Assembly (NCBI GenBank): GCA_034359265.1
Contig: CP136893.1
Location: forward strand, 46,945,501-47,009,500
Direction of reading: 5' to 3'
DNA length: 64,000 nucleotides
Origin: Canna indica
Lineage: Eukaryota; Streptophyta; Magnoliopsida; Zingiberales; Cannaceae
The position numbers were made by a program, and so were the translations under genes. Below, in pieces: positions 36,374 to 46,609 of this stretch. The notes under the pieces were generated by a model. It was not told where the DNA came from, ran no database searches, and worked only from the letters and a program-made list of their open reading frames with translations. Numbering within the stretch: position 1 is the first letter of the stretch; each line of letters opens with the position of its first letter.

Positions 36374-37197
36374 CCTAGAGGAAGGATGAATAGTGTGTTA
36401 TCTAAATCTTTTTGCCTAATTCTGGTTTTAAACTTTTCTTAAACTACTTAGTCAATTCATAAATCAAGTAGCTTGCGGAAGCAAGATATAAATGATAAGC
36501 AATACGAAATGCAAAGTAAACAACGCTAACACAATGATTTATAGTGGTTCGGCCCAATGCCTACTCCACTACCTAAGCACCCTGCTTAGGATTTTCAAAC
36601 TAGTTTTAATAGATTAATTAGTTTCCTTACAATGAGGACTTTACACTGGAAAATCTCTGCTCTCAAACTGAAGGCACTTCCACACCCGGAAGTATCCCAC
36701 CTTCCTATCGAGATCACTCTCCCACCTTAACCCTAATGACAACTCAACTAATCTCAGCAAACTACGTTTACACCGGTGATTTTAAACGTCAAACACCAAG
36801 GCTACCACCCAATTTCAAGACCTAACAACCTAGGTCTTTATAAGCTCAAATACAATGAAATAAATCACAAAAATACACATATAATGGAGCAAATAAATAA
36901 TACAATAAATACTTAGCACCAAACACGAGTCCTAGTTCCTCTTGATGCCTCAATGATGAATCGATCAAAGCTTGAAGGCAAGATCAAGGACATTTCATCG
37001 AAACTAGGGTTATCAAAGGGATGGCTCAAGAAAAGCTTTGAGAATGATCAAGAATGACTCAATAAAATCATGGATCATAGAGGAAAGACTCTCATGGCTT
37101 GGTATTTTAAGCCATGAAGAGTTGGCCTCAAACAACCAACTCAACGGCTAGAAAATTAGCCGTTTTCGTCATCCGATCGCAGGTCCAGTCGATCGTC
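36374..37197 (-). repeat. 5' LTR of element B, first part
   Basis: Aligns with 28695-29500 of the 3' LTR. It begins inside the LTR (TAGAGGAAGG...), with its outermost 20 or so bases lost in the deletion that removed the primer site. It ends at GTC (37195-37197), the left CACTA duplication. Confidence 0.88.
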
Positions 37198-37214
37198 CAC
37201 TACTAGAAAAATGG

Positions 37215-37605
37215 TCATCAGCAACGGCTGATGCCGTTGCGGAGCCGTTGCGGAGCCGTTGCTGACGAGCATCAGCAACGGCTAAGCCGTTGCAATAGCG
37301 CCGTGATAGAAAGTCGCGTTGCTGATGACTTAGCAACGGATCAGCAACGGCCGCTCGGGCCGTCGCTCAAAACATTATCAGCAACGGCCGCTGGGCCGTC
37401 GCTAAAAATATTATCAGCAACGGTTTTGCCACAGACCCGGAGCCGTTGCTGATACCATTAATAGCAACGGCCGCTGAGTCCGTAGCAAGACCGTTAGTAA
37501 AACTCCGTCGCTAAGCCGTTGCTGTAGGTCATCAGCAACGGCTCTCGATACACTTTTAGCAACGGCTTTCCCACGGACGCCCGTGGGAAAGCCGTTGCTG
37601 ATGAC
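37215..37605. repeat. Left subterminal repeat zone of the CACTA transposon
   Basis: A dense set of ATCAGCAACGGC and GCCGTTGCTGA motifs in both orientations, many forming small palindromes. In En/Spm such motifs bind the smaller transposase protein; that role is inferred here. Open frames in this zone come from the repeats. Confidence 0.85.
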
Positions 37606-37892
37606 CTATGCCTGCAACCAGAAAATTTGAAAATTTCAAATTTCCATTGATACATTGATACATTTATCTGATACATAACTCACACACCCATACCCTCATA
37701 CACACATTCATTCACACATCACAAACACACCAACATATATACATCAAAACAATTATACTTATATTCATAATTATCCATGATAGTATAAACACAATTCAAA
37801 TGTAAAATTGAAGTATCAACATCTCAATAACATAGTCAATATAAATTAAACAAGTTCAATATCTGAGTAACAAAGTCAATATAAACAAAATC
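37606..37892. other. AT-rich 3' region after the second transposase gene
   Basis: No gene. It lies between the stop of the second transposase and the left subterminal zone, presumably 3' UTR and spacer; I see no clear polyadenylation signal. Confidence 0.4.
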
Positions 37893-39434
37893 TCACGATG
37901 ACGATGGAGGATGGCCTGGATCATATGGCGGGGTCTGGAGTGCTTGAGTGTACACCGGCGTGGACTGACTCGAGGATGATGGATTAGATGATGCCGAAGA
38001 GATGTCTGCTTCGGGATGACCCGACAAGTTGCGTAGCATAGCTTCTATATTCGTCATCGTCTGACTCTGACGCTCCATCATCTCAGTCTGACGCGCGACC
38101 GTCTCCTCTAGAGTCCTTATTCTGCTACTATGATCATAACTGGATCTAGAGGTGGACGGCCGCTCACCAGCGACCGGAGGGGTCGGTGCCCCAAGTGGCC
38201 CTAGTACGGCTCGCGCATGACCACTATCTGCGAAGCCATATACGCGGCCATGGTCCCAGCCACCTGCGGCCTCGACCCACGATGCTGCGTCAAAGTCCTC
38301 GGGGGTACCCCCGCGCTGCACCACCGTCCGGCTGTACGTCTCCTACTCGAGTTTGATTTTTTGTTTAATATTTATCATAAAACTTAAATTATAAATATAT
38401 AATGAATAATTTAAACAAATATATAATTACCACAATGTATGCAGCGCGGTTGTCGATGTACTCCCCCGTCCCATGTGCTCGACGGTGAGTCCGCTCAAAC
38501 ACCGCCATCGGGGAGGGTCGCTGGACAGTCCCGTCATCCGACACCGTCGTCTACATTTACAAAACAAATACATTAATTAGTACACATAATAACAAATAAA
38601 ATATATAATTAAACGATATACTTACCATACGGTTTGCGTGCACTGCAAATGCAACAGAGCCGCCGGTGTGACGCGCTGCTCCCCCCGACATGCGATTTCT
38701 AGCCGCATTCTGAGAAACCTCCTGCCATCGATCCGTCGACCATATCCCCACGAGCTGGTCCCATATATCCGGAGTAATCCAACTGGGGCCGTATCCCCGA
38801 GTCTCCGCGATGTTAGTGGTCCCAGCTCGGGCCATCGCTCGGGACCGAGCCTGCCCCAGCTGCCCGTTGTACCTTGCCCGGGAAATAGACTCCCAGGCAG
38901 CGTAAATGAAGGACCTCTGGTCCTCGGCCCATGTATAGCGAGCCTGCAAAATAATAATATCAGTACCAATTCTTAATATATCATCATGCATGTAAAAAAA
39001 AAAATAATACGTGCCTCAAACTCGCGCCATAACATGTCGACGTGCTCGCTAGGCACGTGAGACCACGTAGGCCATGCCCCGTGCATGTATCGTCGAATAG
39101 TAGAAGAAATGCTCCTCGGCACTTCTTCTTGCTCGAACCTGCACAACAAAAATAAATTTTAATATTATATTATGATATAATGAATTTGTAATGATTCATA
39201 ATTCATGATATATTACCGCTCCCCAATCACGCTGATCAATCTACGTGACTCTGTGGCTGGTGGAGGCTGCCACCTGTTCGGCCCGCGTGGCCGCCTGCGT
39301 CTGGATGTACTAGCCTCGGCAGTATCATCCTCATGAGGATCAGCAACAGGAGGATCAGTAGCATGAGTAAGTGCTGGAGTCTCACCGATCGGAGACTCCG
39401 AAACTCTCCTGCGTCGATAACCACGACCAGACAT
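37893..39434 (-). CDS. Second CACTA transposase, plant Ptta/En/Spm family (PF03004-like), five exons
   Basis: Proposed exons on the minus strand: 39217-39434, 39015-39138, 38626-38943, 38431-38550 and 37893-38342. All junctions keep phase, giving about 409 residues. Exon 1 starts MSGRGYRRRRVSESP, is Pro/Arg-rich and ends SVIGER; exon 2 has MHGAWPTWSHVPSEHVDML; exon 3 has the family core PDIWDQLVGIWSTDRWQ and GGAARHTGGSVAFAVHA; exon 4 has PMAVFERTHRRAHGTGEY; exon 5 has GTPEDFDAASWVEAAGG, a coiled coil (SRIRTLEETVARQTEMM) and a Ser/Pro-rich tail. Intron 2 uses a GC donor (GAG|GCACGT), also seen in the other CACTA copy. A splice acceptor (TTCGACAG) ends 2 nt before the ATG. By analogy with En/Spm TNPA it may bind the subterminal repeats. 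No stop or shift breaks it. Confidence 0.8.
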
Positions 39435-39511
39435 ATCTGTCGAACAGACATATAATCAGATTATTGTATAAATAGTAGAGATATATTTAATAAAATATAT
39501 ATACTTTACAA
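39435..39511 (-). other. Spacer between TNP2 stop and second gene, with splice acceptor
   Basis: Only 77 nt separate the two coding regions. The acceptor AG lies at 39437-39438 (minus strand), after a weak pyrimidine-containing tract. This spacing favours alternative splicing of one transcript over a separate promoter. Confidence 0.6.
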
Positions 39512-42500
39512 TTATTCTTCATCATCTGAATAATAGTCTTTGAATTCTTCTTCTTCTTCCTCTTCTTCCTCTTCGTCATCTTCTTCATCTCCAGCTTCCT
39601 CAATTTCATGATCGTCATCATCAGCATATTCAACTTCTAATTGAATTGACGTTGTGTCTGCATCCTCGAGTATTAGAATAATACGATCCACAGCAGGAAG
39701 ATCATCTTCTTGATAGAAACCAGGAGGATCATTTTCTCCTACTATCGGATCAATTTTTCCTCTACCTTTTGTCTTACAGACTACATGCCAATCTGCTCTA
39801 TCTTTATTTCGAGCCGGATACTTCGCGTAATATACTTGTTCGGCTTGTGATGCCAATATAAATGGCTCATTTGCTGCCAATTTCGATTTGTAATTAACCT
39901 CAACAAGTTTGTATTTTTGATGAACTTTCATGCCCCTTTCTGTTGTATCGAACCAATGACATCTAAATAGGAACACTGATTTCAAGCCGAAGTAGTGCAA
40001 CTCTATCACTTCTTCCACTAGTCCATAGAAATCCATATCACATTCAACATAGGTTGTCCCTTTCACGCAGACCCCAGCATTCATCGTCTTTTTTGTAGAT
40101 GAATATTCAACCGTGTGAAATTTATACCCGTTAACAAAATATCCGCTATAGCACGACACAAGTCGCGACGGTCCACTAACAAACTCAAATATTTTTTCAT
40201 CTATTTCAGCTCTGTGATCTTTGCTGTAAGTCTGAATCCAAGAAGGGAAATCACGATTCTGTAATGTCTCCAATTCTTGATCGTTGTGAATAGAGTATTT
40301 TTGCACCATCTCAATGTCAAATATTTCAATGAATTGTTCAATCTCTGGGCAATTGAGTAATACATACAAGTGTGCCAAATGATACTCTTCATCGCTTAAG
40401 TGTCGAGATGGACGAGAACCAAAAGCACGACCAGAGTGACAAAATATATTTAAACGTCCATCTGAATGTCGAACACCCCCGTCGTCGTTACGTGGAAGAC
40501 GATCAAATCTTGTCTGTACTGTCGATTCAAAGTAAAATGAGCAGAATGTTGAAATTTCTTGGATGATATACGATTCAGATATTGATCCTTCAACAGCTGC
40601 GGTGTTCTTTACTTTTTTCTTCAGACGATTCATGTATCTTTCAAATAAGTACATCCAACGATATTGAACGGGGCCACCAACTCGTGCCTCGTATGCCAAG
40701 TGTATCGGTAGATGCTCCATCGAGTCAAAAAATGCAGGAGGGAAAAACTGCTCCAGCTTGCATATGATTTCAACAATATTATTTTCAAGTGTTGACATAT
40801 CTTCGACTCGAAGGACATTTGCACAGATGCTTCTAAAAAACATACTTAATTCAGTCAACGGACCCCAAATATTATCAGGTAGAAGATCTCGAAATGCGAT
40901 CGGAAGTAATCTCCGCATGAATACATGACAATCATGGCTCTTCATCCCTGATATTTTGCAATCATCGACGTTCACACATCGAGATAAGTTTGAAGCATAT
41001 CCATCGGGTAATCTGAGTTCTTTTACCCATTGACAAACATCTTTGATCTGTTGTTTATTTAACACATATAGGGCCTTCGGTTTCAGATATCGTCCGTTGA
41101 CCTCTTGTAACTCCAACTCTGGTCTTTTACAAAGTATTTTCAGATCATGTCGGGCTTTGACATTATCTTTAGTTTTTCCAGAAATATCCATCACAGTGTT
41201 GAAAATATTATCGAACACATTTTTTTCAATGTGCATGACATCTAAATTATGTCGAATCAATAATGAACTCCAATAGGGCAATTCCCAAAAGATATTTTTT
41301 TTCACCCAGTTGTGTGTTTGGCCAAAACCTGACACTCTTTCATTGCGACCGAATACAATATCTGGAAGTGCTGAAACACGTGCTAACATTTGTTCACCAG
41401 ACAACATCGGTGGTGGCCCATCTCTTTCGACTCTGCCCTTAGTAAATTTATTACGATTCCTTCGATACTGGTGATGAACCGGTAGGAATCGACGATGACA
41501 ATCAAAGAATGAGATTTTTCGTCCGTTCTGAAGACTGATTGATTTAGAGTGTTCCATACAATACGGGCAAGAGAGTCGGCCGTGAGTGCTCCAACCCGAC
41601 AACATGCCGTACGCGGGGAAATCATTGATTGTCCACAAGACCGCGGCCTTTAAATTGAAGTTTTGCTTCCGATGACAATCATAAGTGACAGCTCCCTCAG
41701 TCCACAATGTTTTCAATTCATCTATCAAGGGTCTGAGAAATATGTCAATTTCATTTCGCGGACCCTTAGGACCCGGAATAATCATCGAAAGATAAATAAA
41801 TTCATCTTTCATGCACATTGACGGTGGCAAATTATAAACTGTCAGCAGCACTGGCCAAACTGAATAAGGAGTTGCAGAATGTCCAAACGGATTAAAACCA
41901 TCTGTGCACAATCCCAATCTGATATTTCTAGTATCCATAGCAAATGAAGGATAACATGTATCCAAATGTTTCCATGCTTCACTGTCAGATGGATGAGTCA
42001 TTACTGTATCATCACGACTTCTTGCATGCCAACTCATGTAGGGGGCTATCTTTTCCGACATGAATAACCTTTGAAGCCTCGGTGTTAGTGGAAAATACCG
42101 AAGCACCTTAAACGGGATATTTTTTTGTCGGACCGATTTCTTCTCCTTGTAACGAGGGTGTTGACATACAGGGCATTTATCCAACTGCACATTTTCTTTA
42201 TAATATAAAATGCAGTTATTTTGGCACGCGTGTATTTTTTCGTACCCAAGCCCCAATTTTCTCATTAGCTTTTTAGTCTTATAAAAAGTAGGCTCAAACT
42301 TGTTATCAGTAGGCAGCATTTCATTAATCAATCCAGCAATCCGATCATACGCAACTCCGCTGATATTACAATCGGCCTTGATGCTTAAGAGCTGTGTCAT
42401 TGCTGAAAACCTAGTGTATTTAGGACAATTCTCATACAAAGGTTCATCGACAGCTTTCAACATCTCGTAAAATTCTGCAGCTTCTTTATTCGATAATTCA

Positions 42501-43003
42501 ATCTCTACCGCAGCCCCTACTTCTGTGATATCAACCACTGTAGTATCTGGTGGGACTGATGTCTGAAGAACTGGCCGATCAACATTATCATTCAGGCGGA
42601 ATTGACCCCCAAGACTATCAAGTATCATAGTTCTATAGGGATTACATTGACCGGATGAAGAAGCACCAGCAGAGGAAGATTCACCATATGTCTGAACGAC
42701 AGGATTGCTCGACGTCCCGACTTCGCGTGACTCCCCGTGACAAGTCCATAGAAAATATCTCGGTGCAAATCCTTTGGTATATAGATGCAGAGTGACAGTC
42801 TCCCGATCCAAAAATCATCCATTTGAACAAATGCGGCACGGACATCGGATTTGATCATCCATGCTAACGAAATTCAGATTCGAATAGGCGAAATTTAGGA
42901 AGTACGTTACGCCTAATCGAAACTCATTCGTTAAAGCTCCACGATTAAGACGTCGGTACATCCAACTTCGATCAGCCGACATGATTCTGTCAATCAATGA
43001 CAA
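39512..43003 (-). pseudogene. TNP2-like CACTA transposase, open except one TGA
   Basis: The catalytic CACTA transposase. From the ATG at 43003 (MSLIDRIM; a second ATG 7 codons on gives MSADRSWMYRR) the frame stays open for 1163 codons, apart from one TGA at 42815-42817. The transposase-associated domain (RSWMYRRLNRG, CPCRICSN) crosses this stop. Counting from codon 42811: zinc-ribbon-like Cys pairs at 196-216 (CQNNC, CPVC); Transposase_21 at about 255-465 with LCTDGFNPFGHSA, MIIPGPKG and CPYCMEHS; HNLDVMHIEKNV at 521-532; DUF4218 at about 640-760; DUF4216 at about 925-1000; an acidic tail to 1099. The smaller CACTA copy has CGA (Arg) where this one has TGA, a C-to-T change typical of methylated CpG. 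No intron is needed. Confidence 0.93.
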
Positions 43004-43040
43004 TTTCTTTGGTTAATGTCTTTAGGTGAGATTGTCCTAT

Positions 43041-43257
43041 TCCATTCGGGATTTATGTTATTCGTACTGCACTTACGTTTTTATTTTAACTGTTAACTAA
43101 TTATTCTAAATTTCGACAGCATCTCCCTACAGTTCTCCGAATACGCATATCATCTGGGCGTGTATCGGAGAACAAGAGAGATGTTGCCGAAATTTAGAAT
43201 AATTAGTTAACAGTTAAAATAAAAACGTAAGTGCAATACAAATAACTATATTCCCAA
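43041..43257. other. Long near-perfect hairpin upstream of TNP2
   Basis: The left arm (43041-43146) and right arm (43158-43257) are complementary over almost their whole length, with a loop at 43147-43157. For example the left arm has AACTGTTAACTAATTATTCT and the right arm its exact complement at about 43193-43213. It lies about 40-255 nt before the TNP2 ATG, between the putative leader exon and the coding region, so it would be in the 5' UTR or first intron. The smaller CACTA (16160-16373) carries the same hairpin. Confidence 0.9.
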
Positions 43258-43442
43258 ATTGTCCAATCAGGGACAATTCAAGAATTGTACGTCGTATAAA
43301 AGATCATCTACTTCTTTTACACGAACATACAATTCCCGAACGGATCTAAGTTTTTGCTAAATCATATCCGATCGTCGATGCGTACGTGAAACATATCAAC
43401 TCGTCGGAGGATGATTATTTTCTAAATGTTTCGAGACAGTTC

Positions 43443-43659
43443 GAGTCCATATTGGACGATTTCGGCGCGCGTCCGAAGTGGACGATTCCGGCGCGAGTCC
43501 GAAGTGGACGATTCCGGCGCGAGTCCGAATTGGACGATTCCGGCGCGCGTCCGAAGTGGACGATTCTGGTGCGAGTCCGAATTGGACGATACCGGTGCGC
43601 GTCCGAAGTGGACGATACCGGCGCGCGTCCGAAGTGGACGATTTCGGCGCGCGTCCGAA
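43443..43659. repeat. 26-bp minisatellite, about 8 units
   Basis: Units follow GGCGCGAGTCCGAAGTGGAC plus GATTCC, 26 bp each, with few differences. As 26 is not a multiple of three, all three forward frames stay open and give artificial proteins. The smaller CACTA has about three units at 16561-16635. Confidence 0.92.
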
Positions 43660-43965
43660 ATTAATCTAAACCCTAATAATTAATCTAACAAATTAAACAA
43701 TTAATCTAAACAATTAATTAACAATTATTAAATAATTAATTAACAAATATAAAATAATATAAACTATATATATATATACTAAATTCCGGCGTCGGAGTCC
43801 ACCCTCCGGCGCCGGCGTACAGTGGCCGGACACAATGTCCGGCCACTGCAGAAGGTCCGGCGGCGGCCATCGGCCGACCGCCGCCGGCCGAAACCCTAGA
43901 AATAGGGTTTCGGTCGGGTGATTTCCACCGGCCACAGGGAAGAGACGGCAGCAGGGGAGACTTAC
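43660..43965 (-). other. Putative first-intron sequence, AT-rich then GC-rich
   Basis: 43660-43780 is AT-rich. 43785-43930 is GC-rich with several short palindromes (GGCCGGACACAATGTCCGGCC at about 43822 and GAAACCCTAGAAATAGGGTTTC at about 43889). No coding sense was recognised. Confidence 0.4.
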
Positions 43966-44115
43966 CTGAACAAGTCGGCAGCAGCGGTCGGCGTCGTCGG
44001 CGTCGTCGGCGTCGGCAGCAGCGGCAGCGGCGACGAGTGGCGTCGGCAGGAGCGGCGGCGGCAGCAGCGAGCAGCGGGAGGAAGAAGAGTCGGGCGCGAG
44101 AGCGTGCCCTATATA
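43966..44115 (-). promoter_or_regulatory. Putative CACTA promoter and 5' leader exon with splice donor
   Basis: On the minus strand a TATA-like TTTATATAGGG (about 44107-44117) lies just inside the right subterminal zone. About 140 nt of GC-rich, CTGCTGCCG-type leader follow, then a strong donor TTCAG|GTAAGT with the exon ending at 43966. The smaller CACTA shows the same plan with a weaker donor at 17039. Position and order fit the En/Spm promoter; transcription itself is not shown. Confidence 0.5.
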
Positions 44116-44117
44116 AA

Positions 44118-44405
44118 CTTATCAGCAACGGCTCACTCGCCCGTTAGAACGCCGTTGCTGATAAGTTATCATCAGCAACGGCTCACTTATCCGTTAGCAA
44201 GCCGTTGCTGAAGATTAAAAAATCAGCAACGGCTCGCCTTTCCGTCAGAAAGCCGTTGCTGATAATTAAAATAATCAGCAACGGCTCGGGTTTCCGTTAG
44301 AACGTCGTTGCAGATACAGTTTTCTGCAACGGCTCGGGCGGCCGTAAGAATGCCGTTGCAAATAGCAACGGCTTCAGAGGCCGTCGCTGATAGCCATTGC
44401 TGAAG
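44118..44405. repeat. Right subterminal repeat zone of the CACTA transposon
   Basis: Alternating ATCAGCAACGGCTC and GCCGTTGCTGAT motifs, each pair about 45 bp apart, forming a series of inverted repeats up to the right terminus. Confidence 0.85.
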
Positions 44406-44423
44406 ACGAAGTTTCTAGTAGTG

Positions 44424-45192
44424 GTCGCTTGATCGACCGACCGACCACATGCTTACTGCCAATTTCTAATAATATTCGGTCGATCGAAACTGGGCAGACT
44501 GCTAGGTTTTGGCTGATTTTTTTGCTCGTTTGTTCGTTTCTGGGTTCGGTCTTCGCTAAGTCTACTTATATAATATTTCTTAACTTTAAAATATAAATAT
44601 TATATAAAGATTATCCCCCCCATTTGGATTCAATAGAAATATCTAAAAAATCAAAATTCTTAAGAATCAAAATCTAACTTTTGGGATCTAATACAAATTT
44701 TCAGAAAACAAAATTTTTTTAACCTTCCGGATCAAATATGGGTAGGCTAAAGGCTTTCAAAAAATCCTTAAAAATATTTCGTTATCTAGATTTTACTTAA
44801 GAAATAATTACCGGCACTTTTGGTGCCAAAAAAATATCTAGGTCATATAGCCCTCCAAGGAGCTCCCTAGGCTTAGTGAACTTCAGGGCATTTTTTAATT
44901 TTTTGGTTTTTCATGTTTTGGGGTTCGGGTTTAGTTTTTTGGTTCTTATGCACCATCATGAGGATTTACAACACAAGCTAGATATCCTAGACCTAAACTT
45001 TAACTTCCCAAAGAATCCCGAGCCTCGACGAGTGTCATTGACGATTTCTTCGATTTCTCTGATTTTTCCGACCAGGAACGTCGAGCGCTAACCGATATGG
45101 AACATGAAAACATTTCTCAATGAAACATTAGTTTCATATTTGTTATCATCAAAACTGAGATTAACACCAAGGTAGAAAACCTTAGGCCAACG
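44424..45192 (-). repeat. 5' LTR of element B, second part
   Basis: Continues the LTR after the CACTA insertion and aligns with 29525-30287. It ends GGCCAACG where other copies have GGCCAACA, directly followed by the CTCCT duplication. Confidence 0.9.
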
Positions 45193-45197
45193 CTCCT

Positions 45198-45861
45198 TTG
45201 CAACACCTCATCGAGACTCTAATTTTGATGGAGAAAGCAAAAGGAGAGCAAGTTTTCTATGTGCGGTGTGCAGATGGGACCTAGCCTCAATATATATAAG
45301 CGACCGAGCGAGCCCCTTTATCACAAGCCTTCTCAATCGAGCCTACACTTTATTTTACAACAAAATTAACCACCCCAATCGGGTTTAGGCGTTCCGAGCT
45401 CAAATCGCATCAATCAAATTAATTGAGCTCGTAAGCATCTCAAAATTAAATCATAAGATTAACCTGTTTAAATTAAAAATCGTAATTGATCGTATCCCAC
45501 AAATAAAATATTTAAAATCTAGTAAAAATCGAAAAAGAAATAGATAAAAATAATATTTTGGAAAATCTTACCGACACCAGAACACGCGTACGTGAAAAAT
45601 CTTCCTGAACTAATTTTCGGTGCTCTCATCTAACTCCAAAAGAGATCTTTAATTTAAGGCTAGATATAAAAAATGTAAAGTGTGGGGTTAAAGGAATAGG
45701 AGAGACTTTTGGTTTCTTTCCAACATTAAATATGACTATCGTGCGAAAAGAAGGTCAAGCCACATTCAATGATATCATTAGATCTCCTCTCGCCTATACT
45801 TCCTAAAGTTTGCTACCACATGCATCAAAAGCCACTAGTCACTCATAATATATATTTATTT
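45198..45861. other. Unassigned sequence right of element B
   Basis: No open frame or known repeat recognised. It could be host intergenic DNA or part of an old LTR. The last nine bases (TATTTATTT, 45853-45861) are the left target duplication of the MITE. Confidence 0.4.
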
Positions 45862-46340
45862 GGGCAAAGAGCAAAAAAAAATTTGAACTATAACTTTTTT
45901 ATAATTTATAATTAGATAAAAAAATTAAACTTCAAACATTAACAAAAATACTACATCTGTTAACTCGATTAATATTATATATTTAACGAAATCTTTTTAA
46001 AATGACATATGATAATTTTTCATTGATCCAAACACTAAAAAATATATATAAAAAGTTAATTAAAAATTTAATAAGAAAATTAACCGAGGTAAATTTTGTA
46101 ATTAATATTTTCTAATTCTTAATTTATTAATTTATTAATTAATTTTTTTAATTTACTTTTTAATATTTGGATCAATGAAAGAATGTCATGTGTTATTTTA
46201 AAAAGATTTCGTTAAGTAGATAAGAGTAAGTTAACAAAGAGAATTTTTTTGTTAATTTCATAAAGTTTAATCTATTTTTTGTCTAATTTCAAAGTTCACG
46301 AGAATAATTACAAAATGATAGAGATTTTTGCTCTTTACCC
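45862..46340. mobile_element. Mutator-like MITE, 479 bp
   Basis: The ends GGGCAAAGAGCAAAAA and, on the minus strand, GGGTAAAGAGCAAAAA start long imperfect inverted repeats of more than 100 bp (for example TTAAACTT near both ends). The flanks TATTTATTT (45853-45861) and TATTTCTTT (46341-46349) are a 9-bp duplication with one mismatch, the size made by Mutator-like transposases. It is AT-rich and has no coding capacity. Confidence 0.82.
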
Positions 46341-46413
46341 TATTTCTTTTAACAAATATAAAAAAGTTTATTGGTAATACTCAATTATATGTCGCATATC
46401 TTTACCTTGACTT

Positions 46414-46609
46414 TTTTTTTTCTCATACAAAAAAATGGCTTTATAGCATAGCCATTACAAAATGTAAACGCAATAATATATGCACAAGGCGTATTACAAG
46501 ACGTACAAAGACATGGAAAAGACGCACAAAGCGCTACAACTGGGAATTGAACCTAAAACCTAGGCAACATACCTGAATGCTACTACCACTTGAGCACAAG
46601 TGGGTTCAC
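46414..46609 (-). mobile_element. tRNA-derived SINE
   Basis: On the minus strand the head (46609 down to about 46540) has an A-box-like TGCTCAAGTGGTA and a B-box-like GGTTCAATTCC, spaced as in a tRNA gene. A tRNA-unrelated body follows. The 3' end (46414-46421) is a short A run. Identical 16-bp flanks ATCTTTACCTTGACTT (46398-46413 and 46610-46625) are the target duplication; its last two bases merge with the A/T run. There is no coding capacity, and it would rely on LINE enzymes. Confidence 0.85.

Larger units (their letters stand above)
37198..44423 (-). mobile_element. Near-complete CACTA (En/Spm-type) transposon, 7.2 kb
   Basis: The termini are CACTACTAGAAAAA at 37198 and, on the minus strand, CACTACTAGAAACT ending at 44423, with perfect 3-bp GTC duplications (37195-37197 and 44424-44426). 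Subterminal repeats of CAGCAACGGC and its complement fill 37215-37605 and 44118-44405. All genes are on the minus strand: leader exon with splice donor (43966-44115), hairpin and minisatellite, TNP2 (39512-43003), then a five-exon second transposase (37893-39434). It sits inside an LTR of element B, so it is younger. The order, the subterminal repeats and the two proteins match the En/Spm plan. Confidence 0.95.
28679..45192 (-). mobile_element. Non-autonomous gag-only copia (element B) with two nested insertions
   Basis: The left end (28679) and right end (45192) are flanked by perfect CTCCT duplications (28674-28678 and 45193-45197). The 3' LTR is 28679-30287; the 5' LTR is 36374-45192 minus the CACTA insertion 37198-44423. 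Without that insertion the LTRs are about 1.61 and 1.59 kb. The internal region has only a gag and non-coding sequence, plus a solo gypsy LTR (31222-33748). The primer site and gag start are deleted at the 5' LTR border (about 36370). The gag relates it to element A. Solo LTRs of this family lie at 48064-49710 and 56885-58307. Confidence 0.9.

Noticed and set aside
37215..37605. CRISPR-like array of short regular repeats
   Set aside because: The repeats occur in both orientations with irregular spacing and lie at the ends of a CACTA element; this is its subterminal repeat zone.
43386..43683. Three overlapping open frames with repeated Arg-rich peptides
   Set aside because: They are translations of the 26-bp minisatellite in all three forward frames; the equivalent short array in the other CACTA copy does not keep any of them.
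46540..46609. tRNA gene
   Set aside because: The A- and B-box-like motifs are present but no acceptor stem closes, and the 16-bp duplication and A-run show it is the head of a SINE.
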